Source: an uncultured Cellvibrio sp.
GTDB lineage: Bacteria; Pseudomonadota; Gammaproteobacteria; Pseudomonadales; Cellvibrionaceae
NCBI GenBank assembly: GCA_946886255.1
Contig: CAMPIG010000050.1
Location: forward strand, 1 to 17,061
Length of the DNA: 17,061 nucleotides
Direction: 5' to 3'
Shown here: piece after piece, positions 9,189 through 15,183 of the stretch
Layout of the letters: every line of letters starts with the position of its first letter
Numbering within the stretch: the first letter of the stretch is position 1
Notes under the pieces: generated by a model
The model's database searches: none
Told to the model about the DNA's origin: nothing
The model's input: the letters and a program-made list of their open reading frames with translations, nothing else
Position numbers and translations under genes: made by a program

Positions 9189-10481
9189 TCAAGCAATTAT
9201 TCGATTCTCTGCAAGCCCTTCAAATTCTTTATTCGTAATGGACGCCAAGGCTTCCCCGATTTCGTGAGTGCGGGTTGCAATAATGGATAGGAGAGTGTCG
9301 CTTATACCGTGAGTGGTCTCGCACGCACCTTGGATAAAAATGGCAGGTTTAAAATTTGGCGTGCTTTCCAGGCGATAGTGTCGGTTTGCTGTGAGATTGG
9401 GAAGGTAGCTGATCAGGGGGGCAAGCAGGGCTTTATGGTGCGTGCGTCGATACCCTGTTGCCAAAATAACAGCATCGTAATCCTTCTCTCGTAACTGTTT
9501 TGTATCCCTATCCAACAACTGAAGCCTGATGCCATTGCTGGTTGCGTAAACTTCTCGTGTTTCGTTACTGTTAAGAAGGTTATGGCGGGGCGTGCCGGTC
9601 ACCTTTTGGGTATAAAGGATTTTGAAAATGTTTTCGATTTGGTCGATATCAGGAGCCGCGTAATTGGTATGCCGGAACTCATCGAGCAGGCGAACACGCT
9701 CTTCTGGTGAGCGGCTGTACATGTAGTCGGTGAATTCGATATTGAAGATTTCATTTACAGACGGGCTATCGTCCGAAGGATGCATAGCCCGTCCTCTCAT
9801 GATCAAATCTATCTCCGGCTCGCCGGGGCGGCCATGTAAATCCAGGAATATTTCTGTCGCGCTCTGTCCTGCGCCTATGATAGCTACTCGCTTCACTTGG
9901 TTGAGGTGTGCAATGCTGCTCAAATAACGACTGGAGTGAAAAACCCTGACATCATTTTGAAGGGCTCGAAAATTATCAGGAATGTTAGGCGCTCCTCCAA
10001 TACTGATAACCAAATTTCGGGTTAGCCGTTCTCGTACATTCCCTGAGGGATCTCGGCTGATGATGCGCAGCAGAGATACTTCGCTTCCCCGCTTTTCTGG
10101 CAACACCTCAGTTACTTCTTCATGATAAGCACAACTATCCTCAAAATGGCTTGCGGCCCAGGAAAGGTAATCATTGAATTCCTGTCGGCTGGGAAAGAAA
10201 GTCTTAAGATTAATGAAGTCTTGCAAACGACCTTTTTCAAACAGGTAGTTGGTAAAAGTAAAATGGCTACGAGGGTTGCGTAACGTAGTTAAATCTTTCA
10301 AGAAGGAAATTTGCATATCCGCATGCTCCAGCAACATGTCCCTATGCCAGGCGAAATGAGGCTGCTTTTCAATAAATAGGCAATCCAGACGGTGTCCTTT
10401 CTGCCGAAGTTCATCTAAAGCAATGGCCAGAGCGATATTGGAAGGGCCGAAGCCGATACCAAGAAGGTCGTAAGTTTTCAT
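9189..10481 (-). CDS. pvdA: L-ornithine N5-monooxygenase (PvdA-like)
   Basis: This FAD- and NADPH-dependent enzyme hydroxylates the side-chain nitrogen of L-ornithine, the first step toward a hydroxamate iron ligand. From the ATG at 10481 it has 430 residues. The FAD loop is GIGFGPSN at 8-15, followed by the family stretch MQISFLKDLTTLRNP at about 56-70; the NADPH loop is GAGQSAT at 203-209, and ATGYRR lies near the C-terminus. An in-frame ATG at 10556 would add 25 residues with no homology-like character, and its AGG touches the start codon. The 10481 start sits behind GGGACAGGATC, begins MKTYDLLGIGFGPSN like the family, and lies about 87 bases below the promoter box, so I prefer it. It diverges from the formyltransferase gene and runs the same way as the receptor. 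The symbol reflects family resemblance to PvdA, not proven orthology. Confidence 0.92.
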   Translation of the reverse strand: MKTYDLLGIGFGPSNIALAIALDELRQKGHRLDCLFIEKQPHFAWHRDMLLEHADMQISFLKDLTTLRNPRSHFTFTNYLFEKGRLQDFINLKTFFPSRQEFNDYLSWAASHFEDSCAYHEEVTEVLPEKRGSEVSLLRIISRDPSGNVRERLTRNLVISIGGAPNIPDNFRALQNDVRVFHSSRYLSSIAHLNQVKRVAIIGAGQSATEIFLDLHGRPGEPEIDLIMRGRAMHPSDDSPSVNEIFNIEFTDYMYSRSPEERVRLLDEFRHTNYAAPDIDQIENIFKILYTQKVTGTPRHNLLNSNETREVYATSNGIRLQLLDRDTKQLREKDYDAVILATGYRRTHHKALLAPLISYLPNLTANRHYRLESTPNFKPAIFIQGACETTHGISDTLLSIIATRTHEIGEALASITNKEFEGLAENRIIA

Positions 10482-10567
10482 GATCCTGTCCCATGAGTCT
10501 GCGGTAGATGAGGTAACTGATGCCATTGAATTAAATTGGTTGTTTTTAATTCCCATCCTGTTGAATG

Positions 10568-10591
10568 ACGAATTCCCTGCTCAAATGTTTA
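10568..10591 (-). promoter_or_regulatory. Iron-starvation (PvdS-type) promoter box for the ornithine monooxygenase
   Basis: On the minus strand TAAAC (10591-10587), exactly 16 bases and CGT (10570-10568) match the TAAAT-N16-CGT consensus of PvdS-family ECF sigma factors with one change. The -10 part lies in ATTCGTCA, the same 8-mer found in the two plus-strand boxes. Transcription would start near 10558, almost on the ATG at 10556, which supports translation from 10481. Confidence 0.65.
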
Positions 10592-10605
10592 ACTTAATTT
10601 GAGAG

Positions 10606-10629
10606 TAAACATCGGGTAACGTCATTCGT
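10606..10629 (+). promoter_or_regulatory. Iron-starvation (PvdS-type) promoter box for the formyltransferase
   Basis: TAAAC (10606-10610), exactly 16 bases and CGT (10627-10629) have PvdS-box geometry. The -10 part is inside TCATTCGTCA (10622-10631), a 10-mer identical to the one before the exporter gene. It lies back to back with the monooxygenase box, so the two -35 elements form an ATGTTTA...TAAACAT dyad (10585-10612). A second dyad, CTCAAAT...ATTTGAG (10580-10603), overlaps the same spot. Confidence 0.65.
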
Positions 10630-10668
10630 CACGATATACAGCATCGAGAAACTAATCGGAGAACCTTA

Positions 10669-11523
10669 ATGCTGAAGCTTGCCTATATTTGGTCTTTGAG
10701 AAATGCCGCTGCGGACAGGGCAGGGCAATACATTGATTACAAGGGCACGCAGCGTTACATGATGTCACCTTTGGAATATCTGGTGGGTCAGCTTAATAAA
10801 ACAGCGCTTGGTGAAACCTATTCACTCGTGGGAGTAATTCATGATGATGATGAACTGTCGATAAAAGACAAAGAAAAACTTGATGGTGTCGGTTTTCGTC
10901 CGGTTCGAAAAAAGCCGTGGTTATTGCCTGAAAACCTGGAAGTTCAAGGAAATAAATTAGCGGATGCACTCATATCAATTCCTTCAGCCTATAGACGGTT
11001 GCCGAGATATTCTCCTGAACATATGGCAGGGAAAAAAGTATTTGAGCAAACGGTCGAAAAAAAATTAATGGAATTGGGGGCAGATGTCGTTATTCTTGAC
11101 GGTCTGCTTGTTATCCTCGATAGCCTGGTTCGGCCCGGCAGTCCCTATTATAGAAAGATCTTTAATATCCATCCCGGAATTACTCGCATTGAGTCACCTT
11201 ATGAACGGCGTGGCGCCTATGCGACATTGGATGCACTATATGGGGCGGGAGGGAAAAAAGTCATTGATTGGTACACTATGGAAACTGTGGCCGTTCCACC
11301 TCTGCTAAAGACGGGGGCCTCATTTCATTATGTCGACAATGGTGTTGATTCGGGCGAAGTCATCACCGATCTGTTGAATACCGATATTGATCCACAGGAC
11401 ACTATTTTTGAACTTCGTTGGAATAATTTTCATAACAGTCTTTTTCCTACTCTCTCTAAAGGGTTGGAGATGATTGCTAAACGCAGCACATCCTGTAGAG
11501 CCTATGCAGAAACGGTTGTTTAA
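10669..11523 (+). CDS. pvdF: N5-hydroxyornithine formyltransferase (PvdF-like)
   Basis: The enzyme moves a formyl group from N10-formyltetrahydrofolate to N5-hydroxyornithine, giving the N5-formyl-N5-hydroxyornithine used in pyoverdine-type siderophores. The 284-residue product is close to the usual PvdF length and opens with KLAYIWSLRNAAADRAGQYI, the strongly conserved PvdF start. The Asn-His-Asp catalytic set of formyltransferases is visible: N166 and H168 in FNIHPG, D227 in DNGVDSGE. GGAGA lies 7 bases before the ATG. It follows the divergent iron-starvation box pair and precedes the exporter by 117 bases, which hold that gene's own promoter box. This gene, more than the monooxygenase, sets the predicted siderophore apart from acetylated or plain hydroxyornithine types. 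The symbol is by resemblance. Confidence 0.93.
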   Translation: MLKLAYIWSLRNAAADRAGQYIDYKGTQRYMMSPLEYLVGQLNKTALGETYSLVGVIHDDDELSIKDKEKLDGVGFRPVRKKPWLLPENLEVQGNKLADALISIPSAYRRLPRYSPEHMAGKKVFEQTVEKKLMELGADVVILDGLLVILDSLVRPGSPYYRKIFNIHPGITRIESPYERRGAYATLDALYGAGGKKVIDWYTMETVAVPPLLKTGASFHYVDNGVDSGEVITDLLNTDIDPQDTIFELRWNNFHNSLFPTLSKGLEMIAKRSTSCRAYAETVV

Positions 11524-11525
11524 GT

Positions 11526-11547
11526 ATCTATTCGAGGTTCAATAGAT
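11526..11547. repeat. AT-rich inverted repeat after the formyltransferase gene
   Basis: ATCTATT (11526-11532) and AATAGAT (11541-11547) pair perfectly around an 8-base loop just after the stop codon at 11521-11523. The stem is AT-rich with no following T tract, so at best it is a weak mRNA 3' structure. Confidence 0.25.
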
Positions 11548-11581
11548 GTCAGAGGTCTAAATCATATTTCAGTGTATCTAC

Positions 11582-11605
11582 TAAATTCAGCCAACTATCA
11601 TTCGT
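11582..11605 (+). promoter_or_regulatory. Iron-starvation (PvdS-type) promoter box for the exporter, exact consensus
   Basis: TAAAT (11582-11586), exactly 16 bases and CGT (11603-11605) match TAAAT-N16-CGT with no deviation. The -10 part lies in TCATTCGTCA (11598-11607), identical to the box before the formyltransferase. The box is about 35 bases above the GTG start at 11641, giving a short leader that still contains the ribosome site. Confidence 0.72.
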
Positions 11606-11640
11606 CAACTCGTATATAAACAAATTATAGCGAGGTCTTT

Positions 11641-13299
11641 GTGCTTTCTTATCTTATACGTCAATCCAGGGCACTGTTATTTGCAGCCGCGATGATTAGC
11701 GTGGTGTCCGGGGTATGCGGTGTTCTTTTAATATCCCTGATTAATACCGTGCTGACAAAGGAAAACCCCACCATTACTTTAGCATGGGCATTTGCCGGAC
11801 TGGCACTGGTTATGATGTTGAGTAGAGCCTTGTCTGCGATGTTATTTGAGCGATTGGGGCAGTATGCTCTGGCTGAATTGAGACGTTATATTTCATCCCG
11901 CGTTCTTACCACTGATTATCGACGATTGGAGATTTTGGGGGGGGCGAGAGTGCAATCCGCGCTATCTGAACACAGCACGAATGTTGCTCAATTTTTTGTA
12001 AGCTTACCGGCTATATTGACCAATTCAGTGATCGTAATCGGTTGTATGTTTTATATGGCCATGTTGTCTTGGAAAATTTTCCTTGCAGCAGTAATCATGA
12101 TCGGCCTCGGCTCATTGGGATATCACTTGGCGCATCTCAAAGCGATAAAGCACTTGAGTAAAGCGTCTAAAGAACAGGACCGATTATTTGGCCACTTTCG
12201 CTCCCTGGTTGATGGTGCCAAGGAGTTACGTCTTCATGCAGGAAAGCGCCGCATGTTCAATAATGATGTTCTGGGACATTCTATTGAAGCAGTTCGACGG
12301 AGTCGTTACCTGGGAATGTCAATATTCGCAGTCTCTGCCAGTTGGGGTAATTTTCTGGTTTATGCTTTTATTGGCTTGGTAATGTTTGTGTTGGCAGGAG
12401 ATATGCCTGACCGTAATCACGTCATGACCGGTTTTGCGCTCATTTTCGTTTACATGGTTGTACCCCTTGAAGTGCTGCTATTGAATATTCCCCGTGCAAA
12501 TTTAGCTAAAGTGGCCGCTGAACGAATTGATGAAATCACGCGGGGTATGCCAGCCTCCGATAACATCGCTGCAGAGTACTCTTCTGTACCATCCTCCGAA
12601 TTTGTCAATCTAACGTTTCAATCCATTTCTCATTGCTATTATCACGAACAAAGTGATGAGGTCTTTGAACTCGGGCCGATGGATTTAGCGTTCCATCCAG
12701 GCTCAATTACATTCCTTATAGGAGGTAATGGCAGTGGTAAAACCACTTTGGCCAAGCTGCTTGTCGGTTTATACAGGCCAGAGTCGGGGAATATTTATCT
12801 TGATGGGGAACGCATCGATGATCACAATCGTGATCATTATCGCCAACTCTTCTCCGCCATATTTTCGGACTTTCATTTGTTTGAACGCTTGCTCGAGTTG
12901 GATCACAAGGATCTGGATGAAGAAGGAAATCGCCTGCTGCACCGATTGCATTTGAACCACAAAGTTAAAGTCAGTAACGGTTCATTTACAACTCAGGCGC
13001 TATCCCAAGGCCAGCGTAAACGTCTGTCGCTGGTGGTTGCGTACCTGGAAAATCGACCTTTCCTGGTTTTTGACGAGTGGGCTGCAGATCAGGATCCGGT
13101 TTTTAAGGACGTGTTTTACCGAGAATTATTACCGGAATTGAAAGCGCGAGGAAAAGCAGTATTGGTCATTTCTCATGATGACCGATATTTTCATCTGGGG
13201 GATAGGTTGCTCAAATTAGAAGATGGGAAATTGTCGGTAAACGAACAGCATGTTGGTATTGCGGGATTGTCTGAGGCAAGTGCTCTACAGCCTGCCTAA
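11641..13299 (+). CDS. pvdE: Siderophore peptide export ABC transporter (PvdE/SyrD family), fused permease-ATPase
   Basis: This inner-membrane exporter probably moves the acylated or otherwise immature siderophore peptide to the periplasm, as PvdE does for ferribactin. The 552-residue product matches the family length of about 550. The N-terminal half has about six hydrophobic segments between residues 10 and 290. The ATPase half has Walker A GGNGSGKT at 361-368, signature SQGQ at 455-458 (family-typical instead of LSGGQ), Walker B FLVFDE with D478/E479, and switch His512 in ISHDD. The start is GTG, with GAGG 5 bases upstream (AGCGAGGTCTTT). It follows the formyltransferase and an exact iron-starvation box, so it can be transcribed on its own or by readthrough. 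A maturing acyl group or periplasmic tailoring enzymes cannot be judged from this window. The symbol is by resemblance. Confidence 0.93.
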   Translation: MLSYLIRQSRALLFAAAMISVVSGVCGVLLISLINTVLTKENPTITLAWAFAGLALVMMLSRALSAMLFERLGQYALAELRRYISSRVLTTDYRRLEILGGARVQSALSEHSTNVAQFFVSLPAILTNSVIVIGCMFYMAMLSWKIFLAAVIMIGLGSLGYHLAHLKAIKHLSKASKEQDRLFGHFRSLVDGAKELRLHAGKRRMFNNDVLGHSIEAVRRSRYLGMSIFAVSASWGNFLVYAFIGLVMFVLAGDMPDRNHVMTGFALIFVYMVVPLEVLLLNIPRANLAKVAAERIDEITRGMPASDNIAAEYSSVPSSEFVNLTFQSISHCYYHEQSDEVFELGPMDLAFHPGSITFLIGGNGSGKTTLAKLLVGLYRPESGNIYLDGERIDDHNRDHYRQLFSAIFSDFHLFERLLELDHKDLDEEGNRLLHRLHLNHKVKVSNGSFTTQALSQGQRKRLSLVVAYLENRPFLVFDEWAADQDPVFKDVFYRELLPELKARGKAVLVISHDDRYFHLGDRLLKLEDGKLSVNEQHVGIAGLSEASALQPA

Positions 13300-13818
13300 C
13301 ATGTTGAGGAATCCATCGTGATCGAGCCCTCGCCCTTCCTGAAATAACTGCGCAACGAATTGTCTCTGCTATGTTTCAAATCCGCGCATCGCACGCGAAC
13401 GAAGTAGAACCCACAGGGCAATGCGTTAATGGCTCGCGGCAGTCGAAATTCCAGATAATATTTCGTCAGGTTTCCTGAATCTCATGTCCAAGTATGGTAT
13501 TAACGACGTCGGCTACAGGAGTAGCGACATCGCCAATGCTGATATCCCCAAAAATAAAACATTGCAACGAAAGCTATTTTCCCCCTTTATCAATTCGTTA
13601 TGTTATATCATAATTGTAACTTGTACATCCTCCACGCTTTAGAACTCAAACAGGGTAAGCATGAACTCTCTCCGGAATCGCTTGGTGGGCAACGCTCTTC
13701 TAACGGACGCTTGGCAAAGGGTGACCTTCACCATTGTCATTGCGTTATCACAATGGGGATTGGTTTTTTGGGCTCTTTAGTGAAGCTAGCCTCGACGAGC
13801 AAAGTATTCGGAACGCAC
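13300..13818. other. Gene-poor spacer between the siderophore and zinc regions
   Basis: No recognisable gene is present. Short open stretches without known homology occur on both strands: plus 13308-13480, read in the third frame and lacking a good start, and a minus-strand stretch near 13310-13480. A 39-codon frame (13661-13780) begins MNSLRNRLVGNALL, has a hydrophobic end (TIVIALSQWGLVFWAL) and has AGGG 6 bases before its ATG. It could be a real small membrane peptide or the N-terminal scrap of a lost gene. The abrupt loss of coding quality between two good gene blocks suggests decayed DNA. A Zur-like box lies at 13602-13614. Confidence 0.5.
13602..13614. promoter_or_regulatory. Degenerate Zur-like operator
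   Basis: GTTATATCATAAT matches the Zur core GTTATA-N-TATAAC at 10 of 12 defined positions. It is preceded by AT as in the longer enterobacterial consensus (ATGTTATA). It lies about 205 bases before the metal-ABC ATPase remnant, where a Zur site would be expected. An in-frame ATG at 13600 overlaps this box and is unlikely to be a real start. Confidence 0.45.
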
Positions 13819-14286
13819 GTGCCGAGTCTTTATTTCGAGAACGTGACCCTGGGCTACGATCGCCACCCCACCGCTCATCATCTGGATGCACAGATAAATC
13901 GTGGTTCGTTGGTCGCGCTTATTGGACCTAACGGCTCCGGTAAATCGACTTTCTATAAAGGAATTGTGGGAGAGCTGCGTCCGTTAGAGGGGCATATTTA
14001 TGTCAATGATCGCTTCGCCTATTTGCCTCAACAACGGGACATTGATCGTTCCTTTCCTATCCGCGTCTGTGACTTTGTAGCGATGGGACTATGGCGACAG
14101 ATCGGCTCCTGGAGAGGTATTTCCGACGGTATGGTGAACCAGGTTCACCAGGCATTGACGCGAGTCGGCCTGGTGAATTTCAAATATCGTCCGATTGGCA
14201 GTTTGTCCGGTGGCCAGATGCAGAGAACGTTATTCGCTCGGTTAATTGGGAAGCGGACGAGAGGCACTTCTCTTTTTGGTATGTGA
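13819..14286 (+). pseudogene. Truncated metal (zinc/manganese-type) ABC transporter ATPase, ZnuC-like
   Basis: The visible part matches the metal-ABC ATPase family: LYFENVTLGYDRHP at the start, Walker A GPNGSGKST at 36-44 (from GTG 13819), AYLPQQRDIDRSFP, VCDFVAMGLWR and signature LSGGQMQRTLFARL at 129-142. Family resemblance ends near 14247, and an unrelated tail (GKRTRGTSLFGM) runs to the stop at 14284-14286. Family members are about 240 residues; this one has 155 and lacks Walker B, the D-loop and the switch histidine, so it could not hydrolyse ATP normally. The missing half does not appear in another frame downstream, so this is a deletion or rearrangement, not a simple frameshift. The start is uncertain: GTG 13819 follows CGGAACGCAC, and the frame stays open back to 13600. 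In life such proteins energise zinc uptake with a permease and binding protein, neither seen here. Confidence 0.75.
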
Positions 14287-14299
14287 GTTATATTATAAC
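14287..14299. promoter_or_regulatory. Zur operator, perfect core palindrome
   Basis: GTTATATTATAAC is a perfect match to GTTATA-N-TATAAC, and the following ATT extends the right arm of the enterobacterial Zur consensus. It starts on the base after the stop codon of the truncated ATPase and lies 155 bases before the ABC-2-type ATPase gene. Zur bound with zinc would repress the downstream ATPase-receptor operon, with derepression under zinc starvation. No clear -35/-10 pair can be named, though TATTAT inside the box could be a -10. Confidence 0.7.
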
Positions 14300-14454
14300 A
14301 TTGCGATCTTGGTTCTAAAGGGAATTGTTTACCGATCACCTGACGTGCAATCGCCACAGAAGCGCTTTTTGTTGACCTGCGATTTACTCTGAGACCAACA
14401 CAATGTGTAGATACTGTTTTTCTTCCGCTTTTGATTTCACTCCTGGAGTTCCAG

Positions 14455-15165
14455 ATGCTTGAGGCAATTGATCTCACCAAAACATTCGGTTCACATCTTG
14501 CGTTGGATGGCCTGACATTTAAGGTGGCACCGGGAAGAGCCCTATGCTTGTTAGGCGCAAACGGTGCAGGCAAGAGCACTACATTAAATCTTTTCTTGCA
14601 CTTTCTGGAAGCGTCCAGAGGTCGCGCACTCATCGATGGTGTTGACGTGCGGCAACAACCGGCGTTAGTGCGAAAAGCCATTATGTACTTGCCGGAACAA
14701 ATGAACCTTTATCCGCAGTTTTCCGCCGTGGAAAATCTGGCCTACCTGGCATCTATTTCTGATGTGTCGGTTACCGACGGCAGCATTCGCAGTGCATTAG
14801 CAGAGGTAGGCCTACAGGTTAGCGCTCACGATCAACGTTTGGCAGTTTATTCAAAAGGCATGCGTCAAAAAGTGGGGATTGCCTTTGCGATCCTGAAAAA
14901 TGCTAAAGCCTTGCTGTTGGATGAACCAACATCCGGATTAGATCCCAGTGCGACACGTGAATTTATCGAAGTCGTGCAGCGGATCAAACAGAAAGGTACT
15001 GCTGTTCTCATGGTGACCCATGATCTTCATTGCGCGCTTTCATTGGCGGATGAAATTTACATCATGCGCGCTGGAAAAGCCCGCGACATTCTATCAACAG
15101 AATCCCTCACTCCGGCAGAGCTTGAAGCGGCGTATTTTCAGGTGATGGATACCGTATCTGCTTAA
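14455..15165 (+). CDS. ABC transporter ATP-binding protein, ABC-2/CcmA-NatA type
   Basis: This 236-residue cytoplasmic ATPase is intact: Walker A GANGAGKST at 34-42, Q-loop Gln82, signature YSKGM at 132-136, Walker B LLLDEP at 153-158, D-loop SGLD and switch His189 in VTHD. The degenerate signature and single-domain layout are typical of ABC-2-type systems (efflux, or NosF/NatA-like), not of periplasmic-binding-protein importers. GGAG lies 6 bases before the ATG at 14455; a TTG at 14431 is possible but has weaker support. It needs a membrane partner, which is not in the window and is probably downstream of the receptor. Its upstream region carries the perfect Zur palindrome, and the receptor gene follows after 18 bases, so the two look like one operon linked to metal supply. 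The substrate and direction of transport cannot be read from the sequence. Confidence 0.9.
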   Translation: MLEAIDLTKTFGSHLALDGLTFKVAPGRALCLLGANGAGKSTTLNLFLHFLEASRGRALIDGVDVRQQPALVRKAIMYLPEQMNLYPQFSAVENLAYLASISDVSVTDGSIRSALAEVGLQVSAHDQRLAVYSKGMRQKVGIAFAILKNAKALLLDEPTSGLDPSATREFIEVVQRIKQKGTAVLMVTHDLHCALSLADEIYIMRAGKARDILSTESLTPAELEAAYFQVMDTVSA

Positions 15166-15183
15166 ATAACTCAGGAGAAAAAC

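Noticed and set aside
13443..13466. TTTCGTCAGG in the spacer as a fourth iron-starvation promoter
   Set aside because: The bases 16 upstream of CGT are TCGAA, not TAAA(T/C), and no credible gene follows closely.
13600..13818. ATG at 13600 as the start of the metal-ABC ATPase
   Set aside because: The first 73 residues show no family resemblance and the ATG overlaps the Zur-like box; family similarity begins at the GTG at 13819.
14398..14408. ACACA-A-TGTGT palindrome before the ABC-2-type ATPase
   Set aside because: It is short, matches no operator I can name, and the nearby Zur palindrome explains regulation better.
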